NCBI RefSeq assembly: GCF_018613695.1
Contig: NZ_JAGGPR010000003.1
Span: forward strand, 124,001-188,000
Length of the DNA: 64,000 nt
From: Arthrobacter sp. ISL-95
GTDB lineage: Bacteria; Actinomycetota; Actinomycetes; Actinomycetales; Micrococcaceae
Direction of reading: 5' to 3'
Shown: piece by piece, positions 29,695 to 38,332 of the stretch
Numbering within the stretch: the stretch's first letter is position 1
How the letters are laid out: each line of letters starts with the position of its first letter
Position numbers and translations under genes: made by a program
Notes under the pieces: model-generated
Database searches by the model: none
What the model was told of the DNA's origin: nothing
The model's input: the letters and a program-made list of their open reading frames with translations, nothing else

Positions 29695-30624
29695 TTAGCG
29701 CGAAACCTTGCCCATAAGCGAGGCGATCGGGCGCAGGAACAAGGGCCGAGCCAGGAACCACGCAGCGGCAGTAAACACGATGGACGCCGCGAAGATGCCG
29801 AAGCCCCACCAGCTGTAGTCGTTGTTGGAGGCGTACATGTGGTTCAGGTTGTTCAGCGCGCCTGTAGCCAGTACCAAGGTCACGTGGACAATTACGAAGG
29901 CCACGAAGTAGATCATCACCGGAAAGTGGATCTTGCGGGCCAGTTCTATCGGGTAGAACTTGTTGATTGCAGCCTTCTTGGGCCATGCGCCGGACATCCG
30001 GATTCCGGTGATAATGGCCAACGGCGCGGCGATGAAGACCGTCACGAAGTAGGTGAGCAGTTGGAGGCTGTTGTAGTTGTTCCAGCCGTTTTCAACCGGC
30101 CAGTTCAATGAGGCATACTGCAGACCGGCCGAGACTGCGTTGGGGAAGACATCCCAGGAAGTGGGTACGATCCTCAGCCACTGGCTCGTCGCGAACAGCA
30201 GCACGATGAAGATGATGCCGTTCAGGACCCACAGCGCATCCAAGGTCAGGTGGAACCAGAGGTCCAGGCTGATCTTGGTGGGCGGGTTTTTGGTCTTGAT
30301 GAAGCCCTTGTTGTTCCGGGTCCAGTTGGCTGCCGGGCGGGTGGTGGTGCGCACCTGCCAGCCGGACCGGATGATCAGGACGATGAAGAACATGTTGAGG
30401 AAGTGCTGCCAGCCGAGCCATGCCGGGAATCCGGTGGGAGTGCCTTCAGGAATGGCCGAGTGCCCGGGGTAGTCGGTGAGGAACTGCTGCACGGGTTGAA
30501 GGGTCCGCAGCCATTGCGCAACGAGCACCAGGACCAGTGCCACCACCAAAGCTCCTGCGGTGACGACGACGGGTTTGAACCACCTGTTCGACGTGATCCC
30601 GGACGACTTGCTTGAAACGGACAT
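29695..30624 (-). CDS. Cytochrome b/b6-domain (cytochrome b561-type) membrane protein
   Basis: A 309-residue protein with about six membrane helices. Candidate haem-ligand histidines lie in helices: LGWQHFLNMFF, LDLWFHLTLDALWVLNG, ARKIHFPVMIYF and FVIVHVTLVLA. This resembles the cytochrome b subunit that pairs with molybdopterin oxidoreductases or formate dehydrogenase-type enzymes; no such partner is encoded nearby. The ATG at 30624 is chosen. Divergent from a TetR gene about 300 bp away, which may regulate it. Confidence 0.82.
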   Translation of the reverse strand: MSVSSKSSGITSNRWFKPVVVTAGALVVALVLVLVAQWLRTLQPVQQFLTDYPGHSAIPEGTPTGFPAWLGWQHFLNMFFIVLIIRSGWQVRTTTRPAANWTRNNKGFIKTKNPPTKISLDLWFHLTLDALWVLNGIIFIVLLFATSQWLRIVPTSWDVFPNAVSAGLQYASLNWPVENGWNNYNSLQLLTYFVTVFIAAPLAIITGIRMSGAWPKKAAINKFYPIELARKIHFPVMIYFVAFVIVHVTLVLATGALNNLNHMYASNNDYSWWGFGIFAASIVFTAAAWFLARPLFLRPIASLMGKVSR

Positions 30625-30926
30625 CAGGCCGCGTTCCTCTCTGGCTTGTTTGGCTGCGACCAGTTGGCGCTATATAGCGATTCAACCAGTTGCAGCCCGA
30701 CGGTGAAAACGGCACCCGGGTTTCGGGGCGTTCGACGTCAAAAATCGCAGCATTCGGATACATGCCGCAATATGTATTTCTAGAACAAACTTCCAGAATT
30801 ATTTCCTGTGTTTCATGGGCCAGTCAAGGCTTGTTGCTGGCTATGTGGATTCTTGGAGGGTAGGATTCCAAAAAATGGCGGTTCGACACTCCGGTTTACG
30901 TCCTTCCTGCGAGAGGAGCCCACAGC
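30625..30926. promoter_or_regulatory. Divergent intergenic region, cytochrome b gene / TetR
   Basis: No gene is visible in these 302 bp. The middle (about 30730-30815) is A/T-rich, as expected for promoters. The perfect 12-bp palindrome CGCTATATAGCG lies at 30668-30679, flanked by direct repeats of CCAGTTG, 40-50 bp before the cytochrome start. It is a reasonable operator candidate for the TetR protein, but this is inference. AGGAG precedes the TetR ATG. Confidence 0.5.
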
Positions 30927-31541
30927 ATGGTCCGTAAGACGTCCGAAGTAGCCAACAACGCGGGCTCCTGGCAGTGGACCCGCACCGCCGCCACCCAACG
31001 CAATCTGCTGGATGCGGCCGCCGGGGTATTCGTGGACCACGGATTCACCGATGCAGGCATCTCGGACATCGTGGCTCGTGCCGGCTCCAGCGTCGGCAGC
31101 CTCTATCACCACTTCGGCGGGAAGACCGAGCTCTTTCTTGCCCTGTGGGACGACTACCAAAATGAACACGAACGCCTGGTGGCCGCATCCGTGGCGAAGG
31201 CACGCAAGGCCGGCGAGAACGATTCCCTTGCGCTGTTCAACGTCGGCAGCCGCAGCTACTTCGACTACACCTGGAAGCACCGCGACTTGGAGCGCGTCTT
31301 CATCGAGGGCGACACTCCCCCGGGCTTCGAAGTACTCCGGCGGGAACGTGGCCGCGAGTGGGTCCGGCAGAATTCCGTACTCCTCGGTGCCGGCGACGAC
31401 ACGTTGGGGCGCCTCACAGTTGCGGTGATCACGGACATCGTCACCGTCGCCGGGCAAGAAGTCGCCCTGAGTGCATCCAAACGCGAGGCCGACGAGGTTG
31501 TCGAAGCCGCTGCGGTGCTGGTGCAGCGACTTGTCCGCTAG
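30927..31541 (+). CDS. TetR family transcriptional regulator
   Basis: A 204-residue regulator. The HTH is AAGVFVDHGFTDAGISDIVA plus RAGSSVGSLYHHFGGKTELF (residues about 30-70), and the rest is helical. The N terminus has about 20 extra residues (VRKTSEVANNAGSWQW) before the usual start of the domain. Divergent from the cytochrome b gene and convergent with ramB; the gap to ramB is filled by a repeat array. Likely regulates itself and possibly the cytochrome gene. Confidence 0.92.
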   Translation: MVRKTSEVANNAGSWQWTRTAATQRNLLDAAAGVFVDHGFTDAGISDIVARAGSSVGSLYHHFGGKTELFLALWDDYQNEHERLVAASVAKARKAGENDSLALFNVGSRSYFDYTWKHRDLERVFIEGDTPPGFEVLRRERGREWVRQNSVLLGAGDDTLGRLTVAVITDIVTVAGQEVALSASKREADEVVEAAAVLVQRLVR

Positions 31542-31553
31542 TCAGGGCGGCAC

Positions 31554-31712
31554 CCAAACCCGCGGGACGCGATAGAGCGTCAAGCCCAAGCCCGCGGGAC
31601 CTGATAGAGCGTCAAGCCCCAAGCCCGCGGGAGGTGAGAGAGCGTCAAGCCCCAAGCCCGCGGGACCTGATAGAGCGTCCAGCCCAAACCCGCGGGACCT
31701 GATAGAGGGTCA
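31554..31712. repeat. 32/33-bp-period intergenic repeat, locus D (5 copies)
   Basis: Five units begin AARCCCGCGGGA at 31556, 31588, 31621, 31654 and 31686, so the periods are 32, 33, 33 and 32 bp. Each continues with (C/G)(C/G/T)TGA(T/G)AGAGCGTC or a close variant. The array fills the whole gap between the convergent TetR and ramB genes. The TCA of the last unit (31710-31712) is the ramB stop codon read on the other strand. CCCGCGGG in each unit is palindromic. There are no variable spacers, so it is not CRISPR. Confidence 0.9.
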
Positions 31713-33224
31713 GCGCTCGGAGTGGGCCGCCAAGAAGGAGTACACCTCGGTCTCGTCCACGCCGGGGAACGCACCGGGAGGCATGGCGGCCAGCAGGTGT
31801 GAGTGGGCCCGTGCGGAAGGCCAGGCGTTTCCTGCCCACTCATTCGCCAGCGAGGCCGGGGGCCGCTTGCAGCAGTTGGGGTCCGGGCAGTTGGACGTGG
31901 CGCGCGCCGTGGTCTCCCGGCCGCGGAACCATTTCACGTGCTGATAGGGCACGCCGATGCTCAGTGAGAACTCCCCGTTCGCCGAGCGTTCGGTCCGGGC
32001 CGTGCACCAGTAAGTTCCCGAAGGAGTATCCGTGTATTGGCTGTAGGCGCTGAACTTGTCCGGTACATCGAACACTGCACGTGAGGTCCACGCTTTGCAC
32101 GACGGCTGCCCCTCAATCGCTCCGGTGTGGTCCTGCGGGAAGGTGACGCCGTCGTTCTCGTAGGCCTTGTAGATGATGCCGGACTGGTGGGTCTTCTGGA
32201 AGTGCGTGGTGATGCCCAGGTGCTTAGTGGCGAGGTTGGTGAAACGGTGGGCGGCAGTTTCGTAGGACACGGCGAAAGCGTCCCGGATGTCCTCAACCGC
32301 GATTTCCTTGGCCGCCTTGGCTTTTTGCAGGAACTCAACCGTTGCCTGTTCCGGAAGCAGCAATGCGGCGGCAAAGTAGTTGGTGGCCACACGTTGGGCC
32401 AGGAAATCGCCGTAGTTCCGCGGAGTTTCATGCCCCAGGACGTAATGGCCCAACGCCTGCAGGAGGACCGAGCGGGGGTCGTGATCCTGGCGCTGGTTCT
32501 GTGTTAGATAAATTCTGTGGTTCTTCAAGTCGGTGACTGACCGCGTGGAGTGCGGCAAATCGCCCACGTGGTGCAACGTGAAACCGAGGTTCTCGGCGAT
32601 GTCCGCGATAACGTGCTGGCTCAGCGGACCGGCGGTGTAGCCCACACCCTTGAGAACCTTCTGCGCCTCCGCCTCATACTCGGGGAAATAGTTACCGCGC
32701 TCGCGCATCATGGCACGCAACTCGCCGTTCGCGCGGCGGGCTTCTTCCGGCGTCGCGACTTGCTCATTAAGTTTGCGTTCGAGCTCCTGAAGCAGCCCCA
32801 CCTGTGACTCCAGCACATCCAGTGGAAGCCGCGAGCTGATGCGGATTTTGGGCAGGTTGAGGGACTCGTACAGCGGTCCGCGCTGGTACCGTTCCAGTTC
32901 GATTTCCAGCGCGGCCCGGCGACTCGGCGGCTCCGCCCCCAGCAGTTGATCGATGCTCACATTCAGTGATGCAGCGAGCTGCTGAAGCAGCCCCAATTTT
33001 GGTTCGCGCTTGCCGTTTTCGATCAGGCTCAGCTGGCTCGGTGCGGTCCCGACGGCGGCACTCAAGTCGTCCAGCGTCAGCCCGGCCTGTTTGCGCAGAT
33101 GGCGCACGCGGCGGCCCAGGCTGATGACGTCCAGTTCCGGGGACGCAGCGGACAACGACGGCGATGCTACTTCGCGATTCCAGCTCAGAGGGGACATTTC
33201 TTGAGAATACGCGAAGAAGTGCAT
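31710..33224 (-). CDS. ramB: RamB-like XRE regulator of acetate metabolism (HTH + ImmA/IrrE-like + DUF2083)
   Basis: A 504-residue regulator. Residues about 35-95 are an XRE HTH ([20 protein letters not shown], then [16 protein letters not shown]). The middle is an ImmA/IrrE-like region, in which the peptidase HExxH is degenerate ([11 protein letters not shown]). The C-terminal part with several cysteines ([10 protein letters not shown]) fits DUF2083 of short-chain fatty acyl regulators. In Corynebacterium RamB controls aceA/aceB and acetate activation. Divergence from aceA here strongly supports that role. Alternative starts are the ATG at 33224 or 33197 (MSPLSWN). Confidence 0.88.
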   Translation of the reverse strand: MHFFAYSQEMSPLSWNREVASPSLSAASPELDVISLGRRVRHLRKQAGLTLDDLSAAVGTAPSQLSLIENGKREPKLGLLQQLAASLNVSIDQLLGAEPPSRRAALEIELERYQRGPLYESLNLPKIRISSRLPLDVLESQVGLLQELERKLNEQVATPEEARRANGELRAMMRERGNYFPEYEAEAQKVLKGVGYTAGPLSQHVIADIAENLGFTLHHVGDLPHSTRSVTDLKNHRIYLTQNQRQDHDPRSVLLQALGHYVLGHETPRNYGDFLAQRVATNYFAAALLLPEQATVEFLQKAKAAKEIAVEDIRDAFAVSYETAAHRFTNLATKHLGITTHFQKTHQSGIIYKAYENDGVTFPQDHTGAIEGQPSCKAWTSRAVFDVPDKFSAYSQYTDTPSGTYWCTARTERSANGEFSLSIGVPYQHVKWFRGRETTARATSNCPDPNCCKRPPASLANEWAGNAWPSARAHSHLLAAMPPGAFPGVDETEVYSFLAAHSER

Positions 33225-33369
33225 TTCTTTCCATAGTTTTCCTCTAGTAACCCTCTTGGAAGTGCAGAAAAGTAGGACTTACGAAAAAGAAATACAGATC
33301 CCGGGTAGCCGGCCGATGCAGCAAAGGCGCAGCGGCGGCCGGCCCGGGCACCACCAAGGAGACAATGCA
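33225..33369. promoter_or_regulatory. Divergent ramB/aceA control region
   Basis: These 145 bp separate the two starts and are A/T-rich near 33225-33300. GAAGTGCA occurs twice (33217-33224 and 33260-33267). The near-palindrome AAGAAGTGCATTTCTT (33214-33229) overlaps the ramB start and could be an autoregulatory site. I do not see a perfect match to the corynebacterial RamB consensus (RRTTTGCAAA-like). AAGGAG precedes aceA about 9 nt before its ATG. Confidence 0.5.
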
Positions 33370-34701
33370 ATGACCGCATCGTTTGAACCAGCAGAACCTT
33401 CCGCAGAGCAGCAGGCAGCCGCGCTGGAACTTGAATGGTCCGCCAACCCGCGGTGGGAAGGCGTCACCCGTGATTACTCGGCCACCGACGTCGTCCGCCT
33501 CCGCGGTCGCGTCTCCGAAGAGCACACCCTGGCCCGCCGCGGCTCGGAGAAGCTCTGGAAGCAGCTCACCGAGGAAGCTCCCACCGGCGGCTACACCAAC
33601 GCTTTGGGCGCCCTGACGGGCAACCAGGCAGTGCAGCAGGTCAAGGCCGGCCTCCGCGCCATCTACCTTTCCGGCTGGCAGGTCGCCGCCGATGCCAACC
33701 TCTCGGGCCAGACCTACCCGGACCAGTCCCTGTACCCGGCCAACTCGGTACCCCAGGTTGTCCGCCGTATCAACAACGCCCTGCTCCGCGCAGACCAGAT
33801 CGAATACGCCGAGGGCGTCAAAACTGTTGAGGACTGGTTGGTCCCGATCGTCGCCGACGCCGAAGCCGGTTTCGGTGGCCCGCTGAACGCCTACGAGCTC
33901 ATGAAATCCATGATCACCGCCGGCGCTTCGGGCGTTCACTGGGAAGACCAGCTCGCTTCGGAGAAGAAGTGCGGCCACCTGGGCGGCAAGGTCCTCATCC
34001 CCACCCAGCAGCACATCCGCACCCTGAACGCCGCACGCCTGGCAGCCGACGTCGCCGACACCCCCACCGTGGTCATCGCCCGTACCGACGCCGAAGCCGC
34101 AACCCTGATCACCTCAGACGTTGACGAGCGCGACCAGGAATTCATCCTCCGCGAAGGGGGACAACCGGTTCGCACCGCCGAGGGCTTCTACAAGGTCCGC
34201 AACGGGATCGAACCCTGCATCGCCCGTGCCAAGGCCTACGCACCGTACTCCGACCTCATCTGGATGGAGACCGGCACCCCGGACCTGGAACTGGCCCGCA
34301 AGTTCGCCGAATCGGTCAAGGCCGAGTTCCCGGACCAGATGCTCTCCTACAACTGCTCCCCGTCGTTCAATTGGCGCAAGCACCTGGACGACACCACCAT
34401 CGCCAAGTTCCAGCGCGAACTCGGTGCCATGGGCTTCACGTTCCAGTTCATCACCCTGGCCGGCTTCCACGCCCTGAACTACTCCATGTTCGACCTCGCC
34501 CACGGTTACGCCCGTGAAGGCATGAGCGCCTACGTCGAGCTTCAGGAGAAGGAATTCGCCTCCGAGTCCCGCGGCTACACCGCCACCAAGCACCAGCGCG
34601 AAGTCGGCACCGGCTACTTCGACGACATCGCCACCGCGCTCAACCCGAACGCATCCACCCTCGCACTGGTCGGATCGACCGAAGAGGGCCAGTTCCACTA
34701 A
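33370..34701 (+). CDS. aceA: Isocitrate lyase
   Basis: A 443-residue enzyme cleaving isocitrate to glyoxylate and succinate, the first step of the glyoxylate shunt. The catalytic motif [10 protein letters not shown] with active-site Cys is intact, with [20 protein letters not shown] for Mg2+ and [14 protein letters not shown]. The ATG at 33370 ([10 protein letters not shown]) has AAGGAG in front; the frame upstream is open but is leader sequence. Divergent from ramB and followed by aceB, a compact acetate/fatty-acid growth module. Confidence 0.98.
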   Translation: MTASFEPAEPSAEQQAAALELEWSANPRWEGVTRDYSATDVVRLRGRVSEEHTLARRGSEKLWKQLTEEAPTGGYTNALGALTGNQAVQQVKAGLRAIYLSGWQVAADANLSGQTYPDQSLYPANSVPQVVRRINNALLRADQIEYAEGVKTVEDWLVPIVADAEAGFGGPLNAYELMKSMITAGASGVHWEDQLASEKKCGHLGGKVLIPTQQHIRTLNAARLAADVADTPTVVIARTDAEAATLITSDVDERDQEFILREGGQPVRTAEGFYKVRNGIEPCIARAKAYAPYSDLIWMETGTPDLELARKFAESVKAEFPDQMLSYNCSPSFNWRKHLDDTTIAKFQRELGAMGFTFQFITLAGFHALNYSMFDLAHGYAREGMSAYVELQEKEFASESRGYTATKHQREVGTGYFDDIATALNPNASTLALVGSTEEGQFH

Positions 34702-34807
34702 CCAACATCCGACGGCGGCCGGGGCCCCCAGCGCCGCTGGCCCGGTTGTCACCTCCGGCCTACGGACCGGCAACACTCTGCCTGCTATCCCCATATCCGG
34801 CCTTTGA

Positions 34808-34984
34808 CCTCGTAGAACTCGGTCGAGGGCGGATAAAGGGCCCCTTTACGCAGGCTGCCGCATTACCGGCCCTTCGGCCTCGTGCGGATCGCGCCTTCTG
34901 GAACAGCCCGACGTCGGATTGGGTAGTCCGGAAGCGTGCGTAAAAGGGGCCCTGTCCCGGACGCCGGCCGAGCTCTGCGAGGCC
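34808..34984. repeat. Foldback element (imperfect inverted repeat) between aceA and aceB
   Basis: GGGCCCCTTTACGCA at 34838-34852 is inverted at 34937-34952 with one extra T. Pairing continues outwards more weakly: CCTCGTAGAACTCGGTCG near 34808-34825 corresponds to the complement of about 34967-34984 with a few transitions. The arms are about 45-50 bp and enclose about 85 bp with no gene. The arrangement resembles a small foldback/MITE-type element or a large regulatory hairpin in the 403-bp aceA-aceB gap. The remainder of the gap (34702-34807 and 34985-35104) shows only the aceB ribosome binding site AGGAGA. Confidence 0.65.
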
Positions 34985-35104
34985 ATGCGGGAGGGATGGG
35001 GAATAGCACGCGGAGGATTACCCAACCCGGCCCCCAAGGTGACCAGCACCAAACGCTCCGACCCAAGTGCCGCCGTCGAACTTTTGCTCATAGGAGAGAT
35101 TGAA

Positions 35105-36757
35105 ATGAACAGCTTCACTGACAACTTCACTATCAATGGCATCACTATCACCGCGCAGCCCATTTGCCGGCAGAACGAGGTTTTGACGCCGGACGCCCTT
35201 GAGTTCATTGGCAAGTTGCACAGGGCTACGGCGGATCGTCGTCAGGAGCTGATGCAGGCACGGCACGCCCGCCGTGGGCAGATCGCGGCCGGTCAGGATC
35301 CGCGGTTCCGTCCCGAGACTGAGGGCATTCGAAATGATCCGTCGTGGCGTGTGGCTCCCCCGGCTCCGGGTTTGGAGGATCGCCGCGTGGAGATCACGGG
35401 CCCGGTGGATAAGAAGATGACCATCAACGCACTGAACTCGGGTGCGAAGGTCTGGCTCGCTGACATGGAAGACTCCTCCACACCGACATGGCGCAACGTC
35501 ATCCAAGGCCAGCTGAATCTGACAGATGCACTGGAGCGCCGGATCGATTTCAACTCTCCTGAGGGCAAGGAATACAAGCTAAAGGCTGCCGAGGACCTGC
35601 CCACCATGGTGGTTCGTCCGCGTGGCTGGCACCTGCCGGAGAAGCACATGCTGATTGACGGCAAGCCGATCGCCGGCGGAATTGTGGACTTCGGGCTGTT
35701 CTTCTTCCACAACGCCCGCCGCCTGCTCGCCCAGGGCAAGGGACCGTACTTCTACCTGCCCAAGATCGAGAACCACCTCGAAGCCCGCCTGTGGAACGAC
35801 ATCTTTGTCCTGGCCCAGGACTTGCTGGGCATCCCGCAGGGAACTATCCGTGCCACGGTCCTGATCGAAACCATCACGGCCGCGTTCGAGATGGAAGAGA
35901 TCCTGTACGAACTGCGGGACCACGCTTCGGGTTTGAATGCCGGACGGTGGGACTACATCTTCTCCCTGATCAAGAACTTCCGCACCCGCGGACCGCGTTT
36001 CGTGCTCCCGGACCGCGGCCAGGTGACCATGACCCAGCCGTTCATGCGCGCTTACACCGAGCAACTGGTCAGGGCCTGCCATCGTCGTGGTGCCATGGCG
36101 ATCGGCGGCATGGCAGCTGCTGTTCCCAACCGAAAGGACGAGGCAGCAAACCAGGCCTCGTTCGAGAAGGTCCGTGCGGACAAGACCCGTGAAGCCAACG
36201 ACGGCTTTGACGGCTCGTGGGTGGCCCACCCGGATTTGGTGCCGGTATGCCGGGAAGTTTTTGACTCAGTTCTCGGAAACCGTCCCAACCAGTTGGACCG
36301 CTCCCGCGAGGACGTCACCCCGGATGACCGTGCACTGATCGACATCGCCAGCACCGAGGGCACCATCACCGAGGGCGGGGTTCGCCTGAACATCGAAGTC
36401 GGCATCCGCTACATCGAGTCCTGGCTGCGGGGCAACGGAGCAGTGGCCATCCACAACCTCATGGAAGACGCCGCCACCGCCGAGATCTCCCGTTCCCAGC
36501 TCTGGCAGTGGATCCACTCCCACGCCATCACCGACCACGGCGACATCATCACCCGGGAATGGGTGGAGGACATGCTGGACGAGGAATACGCCCGCCTGGA
36601 ACGCTTCGACGGAGACCGCTTCGCTGACGCCCGCGCCATCTTCGAAGAGGTCACTCTCGCCGAGGAATTCCCCACCTTCCTGACCATCCCCGCGTACGCC
36701 CGTTTCCTCACCGAGGCCCGAGAAGAGGCCACGGAAGAGGAACTCGTCGCCGCCTAG
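35105..36757 (+). CDS. aceB: Malate synthase A
   Basis: A 550-residue enzyme condensing glyoxylate and acetyl-CoA to malate. Family blocks are [63 protein letters not shown] and [12 protein letters not shown]. The ATG at 35105 follows AGGAGAGATTGAA; the open frame further upstream lies in the foldback element and is not conserved. With aceA it completes the glyoxylate shunt under probable RamB control. Confidence 0.97.
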   Translation: MNSFTDNFTINGITITAQPICRQNEVLTPDALEFIGKLHRATADRRQELMQARHARRGQIAAGQDPRFRPETEGIRNDPSWRVAPPAPGLEDRRVEITGPVDKKMTINALNSGAKVWLADMEDSSTPTWRNVIQGQLNLTDALERRIDFNSPEGKEYKLKAAEDLPTMVVRPRGWHLPEKHMLIDGKPIAGGIVDFGLFFFHNARRLLAQGKGPYFYLPKIENHLEARLWNDIFVLAQDLLGIPQGTIRATVLIETITAAFEMEEILYELRDHASGLNAGRWDYIFSLIKNFRTRGPRFVLPDRGQVTMTQPFMRAYTEQLVRACHRRGAMAIGGMAAAVPNRKDEAANQASFEKVRADKTREANDGFDGSWVAHPDLVPVCREVFDSVLGNRPNQLDRSREDVTPDDRALIDIASTEGTITEGGVRLNIEVGIRYIESWLRGNGAVAIHNLMEDAATAEISRSQLWQWIHSHAITDHGDIITREWVEDMLDEEYARLERFDGDRFADARAIFEEVTLAEEFPTFLTIPAYARFLTEAREEATEEELVAA

Positions 36758-36787
36758 GTCCAGTGACCTGAGAGGTAGCGACACATC

Positions 36788-36866
36788 AAGCCCCGACGCT
36801 GGGCTGCCTGCACTCTTCGCAACAAGTGACCCCGACCGCCGGGGAGGCAGCCCAGCAGCGGGGCTT
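36788..36866. terminator. Large hairpin downstream of aceB
   Basis: Positions 36788-36809 (AAGCCCCG...GGGCTGCCT) pair with 36845-36866 in 20 of 22 bases around a 35-nt loop. It starts 30 bp after the aceB stop, in a 299-bp gap before the convergent MFS gene, so it may act as a bidirectional terminator. No T tract follows. Confidence 0.65.
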
Positions 36867-36899
36867 ACCCATGCCCGCACCCCTCCCGGCGGCCCCTCT

Positions 36900-36967
36900 C
36901 CGATTCGATGGCCCGCTGCACACACGACGCTTCCTACCGTCTAATGCGCAGGGATCCATCGAATCGG
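36900..36967. repeat. Second inverted repeat in the aceB-MFS gap
   Basis: CCGATTCGATGG (36900-36911) is perfectly inverted as CCATCGAATCGG (36956-36967), with 44 nt between. Together with the preceding hairpin it occupies most of the 36758-37056 gap, where I see no coding sequence. It may be a second terminator for the opposite strand or a remnant of an element. Confidence 0.5.
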
Positions 36968-37056
36968 ACAACGCACGACGACGGCACTCACCGCCCGGGC
37001 CCAGCTCACGGGCCGCGCAACACGACGGCGGCACTCACCCCACAGGGCAAGGTCGC

Positions 37057-38250
37057 CTACCCCTGCCGGGCCACCCAGCGTACGGACAACGTAGTGCACA
37101 CGCAGAACGCGAGCACCGAGCCAAGGATCACCAGCAGCGGAACAGTCCAGCCGTCGGTCACACTGTGCACGAACCCGATAACAGTGGGAGCCAACGCAGC
37201 GAAGCAGTAGCCCACACCTTGCACCACGGCGGACATCTTGCCGGCGGCTGCCTGGGATTGCGCGAATTTGATGATGGCAATGAAGATCACCGTGATACCG
37301 CCACCTTGCGCCACCCCGCCCAGCGAGGACCACATCCACCACCACGAAGGCGCCAGCAACAGGCCCACGGGAACCGTCAGCCACAGCGCGCTCAAGGTGA
37401 CCGCCACCGTCGTCGTACTCGCGAAGCGGGCCAGAAGCGGCACGCCCAGGCCGCCAACGATGGCGAAGATCTGGAACAGCGAGGAGCCCGCGCCGGCTTC
37501 GGCGGTGCCCATGGCGAGTTCGTCGGACAGGAAGCTGGGCAGCCACGCCGTGACGCCGTAGTAGGAGAACGCCTGGCCCGCGAAGCCGAGCGTCAGGCCC
37601 ACAGTCAGCCAGCGCACCCCCGCAACCGGTCCGGACGACGAAGCAGGAGGAGCAGGAACGGGAAGGGGAACGAAGGCCCGCCGCACGCCAACAGCAGGCA
37701 CCCAGAAAAGGATCGCCGCCAAAGCCAACAAGGCGCTAGCAGCCAGGGCAAGTCGCCATCCCACCATTTCAGCAAGTGGCGCCGTGGCTACCGAGGTGAG
37801 AAATGAGCCGACGTTGAGGGCAGCCGTGTAGACGCCCATGGCGGTGGCTTGGCGCCGCGGTGCGAAGTCCCGGCGGATGATGAGTGGCACCGCGATGTTG
37901 CCGATGGTGATAGCTACGCCAATGATGACCGTGCCCACGATCACCGAGGCACCGCCACCGCTGGAGCGGATCACCACTCCTGCGAGCACCCCTAGCAGCG
38001 TGAGCATCACGGCGAATTCGGCCCCAAATCGGCGTCCGGCCAAAGAGGCCAACGGTGAAGCAAGGGAGAAGCAGAGCACGGGAATCCCGGTGAGCAGTCC
38101 AAGCTCGACGGGCGAGAATCCGAGGTCCTGCTGCAGCGAATCCACCACGGGAGCCACTGCCACAAAGGGCCCGCGCATGTTCAGGGCAATGAGGCCGATG
38201 CACGCGAGGATCAACCAACCGCGGGGAACTCTGGCGAGGAATTGGCTCAT
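37057..38250 (-). CDS. MFS transporter, CynX/NimT family
   Basis: A 397-residue protein with 12 helices. Diagnostic parts are LIALNMRGPFVAVAPVVDSL at helix 1, DLGFSPVELGLLTGIPVLCF, and GRRFGAE in the loop 2-3. CynX-type proteins include cyanate and nitroimidazole exporters, but most have no known substrate. The ATG at 38250 (MSQFLARVPRGW) is chosen; the longer open frame contains no membrane segment. It lies downstream of the ROK regulator on the same strand, with 82 bp between. Confidence 0.87.
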   Translation of the reverse strand: MSQFLARVPRGWLILACIGLIALNMRGPFVAVAPVVDSLQQDLGFSPVELGLLTGIPVLCFSLASPLASLAGRRFGAEFAVMLTLLGVLAGVVIRSSGGGASVIVGTVIIGVAITIGNIAVPLIIRRDFAPRRQATAMGVYTAALNVGSFLTSVATAPLAEMVGWRLALAASALLALAAILFWVPAVGVRRAFVPLPVPAPPASSSGPVAGVRWLTVGLTLGFAGQAFSYYGVTAWLPSFLSDELAMGTAEAGAGSSLFQIFAIVGGLGVPLLARFASTTTVAVTLSALWLTVPVGLLLAPSWWWMWSSLGGVAQGGGITVIFIAIIKFAQSQAAAGKMSAVVQGVGYCFAALAPTVIGFVHSVTDGWTVPLLVILGSVLAFCVCTTLSVRWVARQG

Positions 38251-38332
38251 CGGGCGCACAGGAAAACGAAGAAAGTAGACATCACTTTCATTGCTATCAC
38301 GGCGCCAGCCAGCAACCGGCATCCAGCAGCGC

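Noticed and set aside
31554..31712. Possible CRISPR array (five evenly spaced repeats)
   Set aside because: The whole 32-33 bp unit is repeated, including what would be spacers, there is no leader or cas gene, and similar units occur at four other loci.
36758..36800. Possible sixth copy of the 32-bp repeat (GACCTGAGAG ... TCAAGCCCC)
   Set aside because: Only short blocks match with altered spacing; too weak to include.
36826..37806. Plus-strand open frame (326 codons) over the aceB-MFS gap and MFS 3' end
   Set aside because: Low-complexity Arg/His/Gln translation, no ribosome binding site, overlaps the inverted repeats and an antisense MFS gene.
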